A DNA stretch of 64,000 bases from Flavobacterium sp. SH_e. Its GTDB lineage: Bacteria > Bacteroidota > Bacteroidia > Flavobacteriales > Flavobacteriaceae. A model generated the notes under the pieces. It searched no databases. It worked only from the letters and a program-made list of their open reading frames with translations, and had not been told where the DNA came from. The DNA is taken from the NCBI RefSeq assembly GCF_025717045.1, contig NZ_JAOVZN010000002.1:178028-242027 (forward strand), written 5' to 3'. This document shows positions 6,865-14,764 of the stretch, piece after piece. How positions within the stretch are numbered: the first letter of the stretch is position 1; each line of letters starts with the position of its first letter. The position numbers and the translations under genes were made by a program.

Positions 6865-9060
6865 ATGAATTCAAACGAAATTGAAATACATAAAGAATTA
6901 AAGAAGTATTTCGGCTTTAGCCAATTTAAAGGCTTGCAGGAGCAAGTTATTACGAGTATTTTAGGTAAAACAAATACTTTCGTAATTATGCCTACGGGCG
7001 GTGGAAAGTCTCTTTGTTATCAATTACCCGCTTTAATTCAGGAAGGAACGGCAATTGTTGTTTCTCCTCTGATTGCTTTGATGAAAAACCAAGTTGATGC
7101 AATTCGAAGTCTTTCGTCTGAAAATGGAATTGCTCACGTATTAAATTCCTCACTTACCAAAACAGAAATTGCACAGGTCAAAAAAGATATTACTTCTGGA
7201 TTGACCAAACTTTTATATGTTGCTCCAGAATCTTTAACAAAAGAAGAATATGTTGCTTTTTTACAAAGTGTGCCAATTTCTTTTGTTGCTATTGACGAAG
7301 CGCACTGTATATCAGAGTGGGGTCATGATTTTAGACCAGAGTATAGAAATCTAAGACACATTATTAAGCAATTAGGTAAAGTGCCAATTATTGGTCTTAC
7401 TGCAACTGCAACTCCAAAAGTTCAGGAAGATATCCTGAAAAACCTTGATATGTCTGATGCGAATACCTTTAAAGCATCATTCAACAGACCGAACTTATAT
7501 TATGAAGTTCGTACAAAAACAAAAAACATCGAGTCGGATATTATTCGATTTATCAAACAGCACAAAGGCAAATCTGGAATTATTTACTGCTTAAGCCGTA
7601 AAAAAGTAGAATCTATTGCCGAAGTTTTACAAGTAAACGGAATCAGTGCTGTTCCTTACCATGCAGGTTTAGACGCAAAAACACGTGCAAAACATCAGGA
7701 TATGTTTTTGATGGAAGATGTAGATGTGGTTGTGGCAACTATCGCATTTGGAATGGGAATTGATAAGCCAGACGTTCGTTTTGTAATTCATCACGATATT
7801 CCAAAATCTCTTGAAAGCTATTACCAAGAAACTGGGCGTGCTGGACGTGATGGTGGCGAAGGACATTGCTTGGCTTATTACTCTTATAAAGATGTAGAAA
7901 AGCTAGAGAAATTTATGTCTGGAAAACCAGTTGCCGAGCAGGAAATTGGTTTTGCCCTTTTACAGGAAGTGGTGGCTTACGCCGAAACCTCAATGTCGCG
8001 CAGAAAATTCCTTCTTCATTATTTCGGGGAAGAATTTGACAGCGAAACAGGCGAAGGTGCCGATATGGATGACAACGTTCGTAATCCAAAACATAAAGTA
8101 GAAGCGAAAGAACAAGTAGTTAAATTGCTTGAAATTGTTCGTGACACGAAACACATTTACAAATCAAAAGAAATTGTCTTTACTTTAATTGGCCGAATCA
8201 ACGCAGTAATTAAAGCACATAAAACAGATACTCAGCCTTATTTTGGTTCTGGTTCAGACCATGACGAGAAGTATTGGATGGCATTATTGAGACAAGTTTT
8301 AGTTACAGGATATTTGTCTAAAGACATTGAAACATACGGCGTTATAAAAATTACGCAAGAAGGTCTAGATTTTATTAAAAGTCCAGTTTCATTTATGATG
8401 TCTGAAGACCATGAATATACTGAAGCCGATGACGAAACTATTGTAACTGGTGGAAAATCATCAGGAACAGCAGATGAAGTTCTAACAGGAATGCTTCGTG
8501 AACTTCGTAAAAAAGTGGCTAAAAAACTTGGAGTTCCGCCATTTGTGGTTTTCCAAGATCCTTCAATTGAAGATATGGCGCTTAAATATCCTATTTCTAT
8601 CACCGAATTATACAATATTCATGGTGTAGGAGAAGGAAAAGCCAAAAAATACGGAAGCGAATTTGTTGCTTTAATTAGCCGTTATGTTGATGATAACGAT
8701 ATTATTCGTCCAGACGATTTAGTAGTAAAATCTACAGGAGTAAATTCTGCCAACAAATTATATATCATTCAGAATATCGATAGAAAACTTCCATTAAGTG
8801 ATATCGCTTCTGCGAAAGGTTTAACGATGGATGCTTTGATCAAAGAAATGGAACAAATTGTTTATTCTGGAACTAAGCTGAATATCAAGTATTGGTTAGA
8901 CGATATTTTAGATGATGATCAGCAAGAAGAAATTCATGATTACTTCATGGAATCAGAATCAGATAAAATCGAAGACGCTCTTAAAGAATTTGATGGCGAT
9001 TACGATATTGACGAATTACGTTTAATGCGTATTAAGTTTATCAGTGAAGTTGCTAACTAG
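6865..9060 (+). CDS. recQ: ATP-dependent DNA helicase RecQ
   Basis: 731 residues. Helicase motifs are complete: motif I TGGGKS (K48), motif II DEAH at 144-147, motif III TATATP, motif V GMGIDKPDVRFVIH and motif VI QETGRAGRDG. A winged-helix RQC region and an HRDC domain (LRELRKKVAKKLG to GVGEGKAKKYG) follow, then a C-terminal extension of about 90 residues seen in long Bacteroidetes RecQs. After RRKFLLHYFGEE the segment where most RecQs have the four zinc-binding cysteines instead reads SETGEGADMDDN, with no Cys. It unwinds DNA 3'-5' in recombination and fork repair. Confidence 0.93.
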   Translation: MNSNEIEIHKELKKYFGFSQFKGLQEQVITSILGKTNTFVIMPTGGGKSLCYQLPALIQEGTAIVVSPLIALMKNQVDAIRSLSSENGIAHVLNSSLTKTEIAQVKKDITSGLTKLLYVAPESLTKEEYVAFLQSVPISFVAIDEAHCISEWGHDFRPEYRNLRHIIKQLGKVPIIGLTATATPKVQEDILKNLDMSDANTFKASFNRPNLYYEVRTKTKNIESDIIRFIKQHKGKSGIIYCLSRKKVESIAEVLQVNGISAVPYHAGLDAKTRAKHQDMFLMEDVDVVVATIAFGMGIDKPDVRFVIHHDIPKSLESYYQETGRAGRDGGEGHCLAYYSYKDVEKLEKFMSGKPVAEQEIGFALLQEVVAYAETSMSRRKFLLHYFGEEFDSETGEGADMDDNVRNPKHKVEAKEQVVKLLEIVRDTKHIYKSKEIVFTLIGRINAVIKAHKTDTQPYFGSGSDHDEKYWMALLRQVLVTGYLSKDIETYGVIKITQEGLDFIKSPVSFMMSEDHEYTEADDETIVTGGKSSGTADEVLTGMLRELRKKVAKKLGVPPFVVFQDPSIEDMALKYPISITELYNIHGVGEGKAKKYGSEFVALISRYVDDNDIIRPDDLVVKSTGVNSANKLYIIQNIDRKLPLSDIASAKGLTMDALIKEMEQIVYSGTKLNIKYWLDDILDDDQQEEIHDYFMESESDKIEDALKEFDGDYDIDELRLMRIKFISEVAN

Positions 9061-9069
9061 TTATAAGTT

Positions 9070-9116
9070 AAATGTGAGATGTAAAATGTATTTTTCGATA
9101 CAGACATCTCACATTT
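9070..9116. terminator. Bidirectional terminator hairpin after recQ
   Basis: A 13-bp perfect stem (9070-9082 with 9104-9116, arm AAATGTGAGATGT), 21-nt loop, between convergent recQ and the gene at 9130-9369. Confidence 0.65.
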
Positions 9117-9129
9117 TTCATTTCACATC

Positions 9130-9369
9130 TTACTCAGAATAAACTTCCCCACGATGCGGTTTCAAAGCATCTCTTACTTGAATCATATTTTCGTCGGTTA
9201 CGACCATAAAAGCTATGGAGTACATTTCGTCTATGATTTTAAATCCTGTAATATTTAGTGGTAGTTTTTCGATTGCGATATATTCTTTTAAATGAATTTC
9301 GTGATGTTCTGCTGTTTTTGCAGAAGCGGGTCCACGGAAATCCCAAATCAATTTTATTTTTCTAGACAT
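9130..9369 (-). CDS. Small conserved protein of unknown function
   Basis: 79 residues, soluble, no signal peptide or membrane helix. It begins MSRKIKLIWDFRGPASAKTA and has a mixed alpha/beta pattern. I believe similar short proteins occur in other flavobacteria but cannot name a family or function. A perfect -7 box (TACCTTTG, minus strand) lies 30 nt upstream, and a strong hairpin follows the stop codon, both of which support a real gene. It stands alone, convergent with recQ. Confidence 0.6.
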   Translation of the reverse strand: MSRKIKLIWDFRGPASAKTAEHHEIHLKEYIAIEKLPLNITGFKIIDEMYSIAFMVVTDENMIQVRDALKPHRGEVYSE

Positions 9370-9398
9370 TTTTTTTAAGTTGCAAAGGTTCAGAGTTG

Positions 9399-9406
9399 CA
9401 AAGGTA
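9399..9406 (-). promoter_or_regulatory. -7 promoter element for the 79-residue protein gene
   Basis: The minus strand reads TACCTTTG, an exact TAnnTTTG match 30 nt upstream of the start. It sits in repetitive GCAAAGG sequence, so chance is possible. Confidence 0.35.
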
Positions 9407-9555
9407 CAAAGTCTTTTTTAAAAAGGTTCTGAGGTTCTGAGATACTGAGGTTCTAAGTTTTTTTTTAAACTGTTCTTGAAGAAATCTTTTTAATCCAAAT
9501 AGTCTGTGGCTAAAAATAAATCGCAAAGGATTTAGAAAGAGGAAATTTGTTGCGT

Positions 9556-9704
9556 AATTAACCGCAAAGGTCGCTAAGATTTAATTTTACTTTACTTATA
9601 GAAAATATAAAGTTCGCAAAGCTTTGTATCGATATAGCTTTGCGAACTTTGTGTTTTTCTAAAACTTTACCTTTAAAAAAACTTAGCGCACTTTGCGGTT
9701 AATT
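9556..9704. repeat. Nested palindromic intergenic element
   Basis: The outer arms (9556-9578 and 9682-9704, core ACCGCAAAGG / CTTTGCGGTT) match at 21 of 23 positions. Nested inside is a perfect 15-bp palindrome (9609-9623 with 9636-9650, arm AAAGTTCGCAAAGCT, 12-nt loop). The whole could fold into one cruciform or RNA hairpin of about 150 nt. Direct GGTTCTGAG-like repeats lie just upstream at 9425-9457. Together with the promoter at 9727 this accounts for the 412-nt gap between genes. Confidence 0.75.
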
Positions 9705-9726
9705 ATATAAAGTCAGTTCAAAATAG

Positions 9727-9734
9727 TACTTTTG
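9727..9734 (+). promoter_or_regulatory. -7 promoter element of the FAD oxidoreductase
   Basis: TACTTTTG, an exact TAnnTTTG match, 47 nt before the ATG at 9782. Confidence 0.45.
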
Positions 9735-9781
9735 CATCTTCTTTTCATAGAAAGAAAAGCTAATAGAATAAAAACACAAAA

Positions 9782-11341
9782 ATGCCTAAAGAACTTTTAC
9801 TTCAAGTTACACCAGAAATTGCTGCAAACGAATCATTGCTAAAAGACCATTTGTCTAAGCAAATTAAAGTTTCTGCTCAAGAAATTCAGCACGTTTCAAT
9901 TTTAAAACGCTCTATTGATGCACGTCAGAAAGCGATTAAAATCAATTTGAAAGTTCTTATTTATTTAAAAGGCGAACCTTTTCAGGAAACGAAAATTGAA
10001 CTTCCTATATACAAAGATGTTTCAAAAGCACAAGAAGTTATTGTAGTTGGCGCAGGCCCAGCGGGACTTTTTGCGGCATTGCAATTAATCGAATTAGGTT
10101 TAAAACCAATTGTTTTAGAACGCGGAAAAGACGTTCGAGGCCGTCGTCGTGACTTAAAAGCGATAAACCGTGAACATATCGTAAACGAAGATTCTAATTA
10201 TTGCTTTGGCGAAGGAGGAGCAGGAACCTATTCTGACGGAAAGTTATATACACGTTCTAAAAAACGAGGTGATGTAACTAGAATTTTAGAACTTCTGGTA
10301 GCTTTTGGAGCTTCTGAAGATATTTTGGTTGAAGCGCATCCTCATATTGGGACTAATAAATTGCCTAAAATTATTGAAGACATCCGAAATAAAATTAGGG
10401 AATTTGGCGGTCAGGTTTTATTTGAAACTCGTGTTGACGATATTTTAGTAAAGAATAATGAAGTTGAAGGAATCGTAACGCAAAATGGAGATAAAATTCA
10501 CGCCAATAAATTGATTTTGGCAACAGGACATTCCGCGCGTGATATTTTTGAATTATTAGACAAAAAGAAAATTTTAATAGAAGCAAAACCTTTTGCTTTA
10601 GGAGTTCGTGCAGAACATTCTCAGGAATTAATTGACAGTATCCAATACAGCTGTGATTTTAGAGGAGAACATTTGCCACCAGCGCCATATTCTATTGTAA
10701 AACAAGTTAACGGACGTGGAATGTATTCATTCTGTATGTGTCCTGGAGGTGTAATTGCGCCATGCGCCACAAGTCCGGGAGAAGTGGTTACAAACGGTTG
10801 GTCTCCATCTAAACGTGATCAGTCTACAGCAAATTCTGGAATTGTGGTCGAATTGAAATTGGAAGATTTTAAACCTTATGCAAAATTTGGAGCTTTAGCA
10901 GGAATGGAATTTCAAAAAAGCATCGAACAAAAAGCGTGGTATTTGGCGGGTGAAACACAAAAAGTTCCAGCTCAAAGAATGATTGATTTTACAAAAAGCA
11001 AAATTTCAGCTGATATTCCAAAAACTTCTTATGTGCCAGGAACGACTTCGGTTGAATTGGGACAAGTTTTTCCAGGATTTTTAACTCAAATTATGCGTCA
11101 AGGATTTCAGGATTTTGGAAAATCAATGCGTGGTTATTTAACCAATGAAGCCATTTTGCATGCTCCAGAAAGTAGAACTTCGTCGCCGGTTAGAATTCCG
11201 AGAGATGCTATGACTTTAGAGCATTTGCAAATCAAAGGTTTATATCCTTGCGGAGAAGGTGCGGGTTATGCGGGCGGAATTATTTCTGCAGCAATTGATG
11301 GCGAAAAATGTGCCTTAATGATTGCGGAATCCTTGAAATAA
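9782..11341 (+). CDS. FAD-dependent oxidoreductase (COG2509-type)
   Basis: 519 residues, cytosolic. A small N-terminal domain (about 1-80) precedes the dinucleotide-binding motif VVGAGPAGLFAALQL (GAGPAG at 90-95) and an ERGKDVRGRR segment. The long motif with CFGEGGAGTYSDGKL near 140-155, MCPGG, and the C-terminal YPCGEGAGYAGGIISA FAD-closing motif identify the uncharacterised FAD-dependent dehydrogenase family. Substrate and electron partner are unknown. The last 38 nt, including the stop codon, are repeated exactly at 12126-12163, beyond the first SMI1 gene. Confidence 0.85.
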   Translation: MPKELLLQVTPEIAANESLLKDHLSKQIKVSAQEIQHVSILKRSIDARQKAIKINLKVLIYLKGEPFQETKIELPIYKDVSKAQEVIVVGAGPAGLFAALQLIELGLKPIVLERGKDVRGRRRDLKAINREHIVNEDSNYCFGEGGAGTYSDGKLYTRSKKRGDVTRILELLVAFGASEDILVEAHPHIGTNKLPKIIEDIRNKIREFGGQVLFETRVDDILVKNNEVEGIVTQNGDKIHANKLILATGHSARDIFELLDKKKILIEAKPFALGVRAEHSQELIDSIQYSCDFRGEHLPPAPYSIVKQVNGRGMYSFCMCPGGVIAPCATSPGEVVTNGWSPSKRDQSTANSGIVVELKLEDFKPYAKFGALAGMEFQKSIEQKAWYLAGETQKVPAQRMIDFTKSKISADIPKTSYVPGTTSVELGQVFPGFLTQIMRQGFQDFGKSMRGYLTNEAILHAPESRTSSPVRIPRDAMTLEHLQIKGLYPCGEGAGYAGGIISAAIDGEKCALMIAESLK

Positions 11342-11342
11342 T
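11305..11342 (+). repeat. 38-bp direct repeat, left copy (3' end of the FAD gene)
   Basis: Begins AAAATGTGCCTTAATG and ends in CCTTGAAATAAT, covering the last codons and stop of the FAD oxidoreductase. Identical over all 38 nt to 12126-12163. Unit length from repeat to repeat is 821 bp and holds exactly one SMI1 gene. Confidence 0.9.
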
Positions 11343-11369
11343 CAATTTTATTTTGTAGTAAAAGTTTTA

Positions 11370-11377
11370 TATTTTTG
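11370..11377 (+). promoter_or_regulatory. -7 promoter element of the first SMI1/KNR4 gene
   Basis: TATTTTTG, an exact match to the -7 consensus, 32 nt before the ATG at 11410. Confidence 0.4.
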
Positions 11378-11409
11378 TATGATATTTTAAACTTTTAAAT
11401 CTAGATAAA

Positions 11410-12105
11410 ATGACACTGCAAGATATTGAGAAGAAATATGGATTCGAATTCCCACTTTTGTACAAACAATTAGAAGCAGAAGGTATGCTTAATGTTGGAG
11501 AATACGGACCTAATTGGTCTTCTGAAGTATATCCAAAATTAAAAGAGAATCCGTCTTTGCTTTTACATTCTTATGATTTTGAACTGCTTAATTTAGATGG
11601 AGTTAATGAGGAAATAAAACAACTTAGAGATCCAGAAGATTATCGTCAGATTAGAAAGGAATTTAAATTTATTCCTTTTGCACAAAGTTATGGTGGAGAT
11701 CACTATTGTTTTTTCTTAAATGACGAAAAAAATGGTGAAATGCCAATAGTTTTTCTCTCACATGATACAATTGAAGCAGATTATTTAGCAAAAAATTTAC
11801 AAGATTTTATTTTTAAAATGTTTTTGACCGATATGGCATATTTTGATAATGAAGATGTTAGTGATCAAGAACTTAAAAATAACCTTGAAAGTATGTTTAA
11901 AACTCATAAAAAATACTTAACACAGCAGCAGCAAGACATTTTACAAAATGTATTAAATAGGGAAATTATAAATTATGAAATTTCATTTTCTTATGGTAAT
12001 GAAGAAGCAAAAGGATTATTAACTGATGATGAAAAGAATAATTTGCTTAATGAAATTATTCCTTTCGATAAAATGGGTACAAGTTTTGAATATTCAGATG
12101 AGTAA
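11410..12105 (+). CDS. SMI1/KNR4 (SUKH) family protein, copy 1
   Basis: 231 residues, acidic, no signal peptide. The N-terminal IEKKYGFEFPLLYKQL segment, IPFAQSYGGDHYCFFLN near 95-110 and IVFLSHD are the SUKH fold landmarks. SUKH proteins are common bacterial immunity proteins against polymorphic or contact-dependent toxins, and are also found as orphan arrays. The next gene is a paralogue (roughly 60% identical by eye). Its codons look more AT-rich than those of copy 2. It lies in an 821-bp unit bounded by 38-bp direct repeats, suggesting insertion or duplication. No toxin gene is visible in the window. Confidence 0.8.
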   Translation: MTLQDIEKKYGFEFPLLYKQLEAEGMLNVGEYGPNWSSEVYPKLKENPSLLLHSYDFELLNLDGVNEEIKQLRDPEDYRQIRKEFKFIPFAQSYGGDHYCFFLNDEKNGEMPIVFLSHDTIEADYLAKNLQDFIFKMFLTDMAYFDNEDVSDQELKNNLESMFKTHKKYLTQQQQDILQNVLNREIINYEISFSYGNEEAKGLLTDDEKNNLLNEIIPFDKMGTSFEYSDE

Positions 12106-12125
12106 TAAATTTAGTTTTTAGATTC

Positions 12126-12163
12126 AAAATGTGCCTTAATGATTGCGGAATCCTTGAAATAAT
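12126..12163 (+). repeat. 38-bp direct repeat, right copy
   Basis: Exact duplicate of the FAD oxidoreductase 3' end (11305-11342), stranded in the gap between the two SMI1 genes where it encodes nothing. Flanking intergenic sequence shows no similarity beyond the 38 nt. Confidence 0.9.
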
Positions 12164-12236
12164 TGGCTTCGCACTTTTCATGTAGGAAAAGATTGTTATC
12201 TTAGTATTCTGATTTTAATAGAATATTCCCCCAAAG

Positions 12237-12938
12237 ATGACAATACAAGAAATCGAAAAAAAATACGGATTTGAATTTCCGCTCTTATACAAACAGTTAG
12301 ACGCAGACGGCATGCTTGATGTCGGAGAATACGGTCCAAATTGGTATACAGAGGTTTATCCTACTTTAAAAGAGAATCCGCCTTTACTTTTACATTCGTA
12401 TGATTTTGAATCATTGAATTTAAAATCTGTTGCTGAAGAAATCGAAGAACTTCAAGATCCAGAAGATTATCGCAATATATTTCCGGAATTTAAATTTATT
12501 CCATTTGCTAAAAGCGGCGGCGGCGATCATTATTGTTTCTTTTTGAACGAAGAAAATAATGGCGATGTGCCGATTGTTTTTGTTTGGCACGACATGAATG
12601 AAGTGAATTATCTAGCAAAAAATCTTCAGGATTTTGTCTTCAAAGTTTTATTGATTGATATGTCTAAACAAGACATTTACAACGAATTGAGTGACGAAGA
12701 ATTTAGAGAAGATATCGAAGCCGTTTTCAAATCGCATAAAAAATATTTAACCGATCGTCAGAATTCAATTTTAGAAGAAATTTTAAAACGAGATATTATT
12801 GATTATGAGATAAATGTTTCGCCAAAAATTGTAGAATCGGCGAGAGGTTTATTAACCGATCATGAATTAGAATCGATTGTAAACGAAGTGATCCCTTTCG
12901 ATAAAATGAATCAGAGTTTTAAGTATTCTAATGAATAA
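12237..12938 (+). CDS. SMI1/KNR4 (SUKH) family protein, copy 2
   Basis: 233 residues, aligning end to end with copy 1. Shared blocks include EKKYGFEFPLLYKQL, VGEYGPNW, EFKFIPFA, GGDHYCFFLN and the C-terminal EVIPFDKM. Differences cluster in the middle helices (about 140-200), the pattern expected of immunity proteins diverging for partner specificity, although that is inference. Cytosolic, no membrane segment. No exact -7 promoter box was found in the 73 nt after the 38-bp repeat; TATCTTAG is a weak candidate. Confidence 0.8.
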   Translation: MTIQEIEKKYGFEFPLLYKQLDADGMLDVGEYGPNWYTEVYPTLKENPPLLLHSYDFESLNLKSVAEEIEELQDPEDYRNIFPEFKFIPFAKSGGGDHYCFFLNEENNGDVPIVFVWHDMNEVNYLAKNLQDFVFKVLLIDMSKQDIYNELSDEEFREDIEAVFKSHKKYLTDRQNSILEEILKRDIIDYEINVSPKIVESARGLLTDHELESIVNEVIPFDKMNQSFKYSNE

Positions 12939-13040
12939 TTGGAAACTTATCAATGAATTTAGTTTTGATAATAATTTTCGATTTTGATTTGTAAAAGTTG
13001 TTTATTTGTAATCTTAATATTACTTATTAAATAATTTGCA

Positions 13041-13529
13041 ATGAATGTAATTTTTCATACTTCTGTTGCTGTCGGAATTACAGCTTTGTTGGTAAAAGAA
13101 AATCGAGAAATTTTTAAACCTTGTCTTTTAGCATTTTCCGTAGGAATAATTTTTCATGGTATTTTAGATTATACTCCGCATTGTTATCCACTTAATTCAA
13201 AATTAGATGTAATTTCAAGCGTCGTTATTATTGGATTATTGATGTGGAAGATCAACAAAGACAATCGATTCATTCTACTTTCATCATTTATTGGAAGTAT
13301 TTTTCCTGATTTAATTGATTTATCAACAGGTATAGTAAATAAATTGTTTTCTTTTAATTTACCAGTTTATGACAAAATCTTTCCATGGCATTGGAAACAA
13401 TATTCTGGATCTATTTACAATGGAGACTGCAATGTTTCATCGCTAAACCATTTGATGATTATTTTTGTAGTAGCTTTAATCTGCTATTACAAACGTTTAG
13501 ATTTATATAAAGGAATTTCTGCAAATTAA
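13041..13529 (+). CDS. Integral membrane protein, possibly YdjM/PF04307-like
   Basis: 162 residues with about four hydrophobic segments (roughly 5-25, 28-45, 58-75 and 135-155). The motif FHGILDYTPH (H near 39, D near 43) and a later IGSIFPDLIDL (D near 93 and 96) resemble the H-x3-D and PD motifs of the YdjM-type membrane-bound putative hydrolase family. I am not certain of the family. It lies between the SMI1 pair and an unrecognised gene with a 10-nt gap to the latter, so the two are likely cotranscribed. Confidence 0.5.
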   Translation: MNVIFHTSVAVGITALLVKENREIFKPCLLAFSVGIIFHGILDYTPHCYPLNSKLDVISSVVIIGLLMWKINKDNRFILLSSFIGSIFPDLIDLSTGIVNKLFSFNLPVYDKIFPWHWKQYSGSIYNGDCNVSSLNHLMIIFVVALICYYKRLDLYKGISAN

Positions 13530-13539
13530 AAGCAATAAG

Positions 13540-14631
13540 ATGACAAACTTTTTCTCTAGCCTATTTGGACGCAATAACGATCCAAAATCCATTATTTCTT
13601 TTGATGTTATAGATCCGATTTACTCGTATTTATATAATGAGCAGTCAAGTCTTGAATTTAAAGTAAAAGGAATTCAGGAAAATGTGATTGTGAATTTATT
13701 TTATTTTCCAGGTTCATTGGATCATGAAGAAGGAAATGCCGAAATAAAAAAAGCAGGTTTTAATAATCCGTATGAAGTTTTAAATGAGCTTTATAAAAAA
13801 ATGAATATCACAACTCTTTCTGAAGAAACAATTCAGGAAGGTTTGGAATATGATTTTATCCATATTCAATTTTATTCGGAACCGACTTTAGAAGAAAAAA
13901 AGTTCTTTAAACGTTCCATTAAAAATTTCGTCATATTTTTTTGCTGTACCAATAGTTTAGAAATTAACGATTTCAAGATGCTGTATTCAGGAAAACACTT
14001 TTTTGATTACACGAAAGGATTGCTGGAAAGCGAATTAATTGACGCAAATAATCCAAAGAATGAAAGTGAGGAAATAGGAATTAGAGATTTTAAATTGGTT
14101 TTGCAGGGAATCTGCCAATATTTAAATATCGAAATTCCGAAAACAGTCGAGCTTCCTTCAACTGAAAATTTAGTCGAAAGTGAAGAAGTAACAGAAGAAA
14201 CTTTCCAAGAATTTATAAAATTAGTTTCTAGAGAAAATATTGAAGAAAAAGAATTAAAAAATCAATCGAAAATGCTTTTTGAAAATTACCAAAAAGAGAG
14301 CAGTGAATATCATGATGTTGTTGATGGTCATTTTGATTTCTTTGAAAGTATCGATGCTTGGAACAGCGATTGGAAATTCGACCCCGAAGATGCTGAATAT
14401 TTTATAGGCGAAATGCTAGGGGAAGAAGATTTTACTTTTGAATACCCAGAAGAAACCTATAGCCATGATTTGTTTCCGTATATTCAATCAGAATTAAAAA
14501 AACGCGGTTTTGAATTAATGACTTACAATACAAATGGCGATAATTATTTGTTTTTTATAGCAAATAAAGAAGATGTCGGTCGAATTTTAGAATTATCAGA
14601 ATTGACAAAAATTGAAGTAGATCAGCTTTAG
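13540..14631 (+). CDS. Unrecognised acidic protein, possibly with a C-terminal DUF6630-like domain
   Basis: 363 residues, strongly acidic and cytosolic. A first domain (about 15-150) alternates strands and helices and holds FFCCTN near 131. A Glu/Lys-rich linker region (about 205-260) precedes a C-terminal domain with ESIDAWNSDWKFDPED, LFPYIQSELKKRGF and NTNGDNYLFFIANKED. The C-terminal part reminds me of DUF6630, which often accompanies SMI1-type genes, but I cannot confirm this. It follows the putative membrane protein by 10 nt and ends before a large palindrome. Confidence 0.55.
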   Translation: MTNFFSSLFGRNNDPKSIISFDVIDPIYSYLYNEQSSLEFKVKGIQENVIVNLFYFPGSLDHEEGNAEIKKAGFNNPYEVLNELYKKMNITTLSEETIQEGLEYDFIHIQFYSEPTLEEKKFFKRSIKNFVIFFCCTNSLEINDFKMLYSGKHFFDYTKGLLESELIDANNPKNESEEIGIRDFKLVLQGICQYLNIEIPKTVELPSTENLVESEEVTEETFQEFIKLVSRENIEEKELKNQSKMLFENYQKESSEYHDVVDGHFDFFESIDAWNSDWKFDPEDAEYFIGEMLGEEDFTFEYPEETYSHDLFPYIQSELKKRGFELMTYNTNGDNYLFFIANKEDVGRILELSELTKIEVDQL

Positions 14632-14648
14632 TTGATTTAACCTCAAAG

Positions 14649-14752
14649 TTTGTCATCCTGACGGAGGAAGGATCACACAAGAAGCTCCGTACTGAATTTC
14701 GCCAATCTTTGTCAAATTACTAGTGTGATCCTTCCTCTGTCAGGATGACAAA
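14649..14752. repeat. Long inverted repeat between convergent genes
   Basis: 30-nt arms (14649-14678 and 14723-14752, core GTCATCCTGACGGAGGAAGG) pair with a single G-U. This GTCATCCTGA...GAAGGATCA type of palindrome recurs between genes in many flavobacterial genomes. Here it sits between two convergent genes and could serve as a bidirectional terminator or RNA-stabilising hairpin. Confidence 0.8.
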
Positions 14753-14764
14753 AAAGGCGATTCG

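Noticed and set aside
8238..8615. Minus-strand open frame of 125 codons inside recQ
   Set aside because: It is a mirror frame of a well-conserved helicase region, Ser/Pro-rich with no motif or promoter.
11410..12938. Calling the SMI1 genes part of a complete polymorphic toxin system
   Set aside because: No Rhs, LXG, CDI or T6SS-type toxin gene is present in the window; only the immunity-like proteins can be supported.
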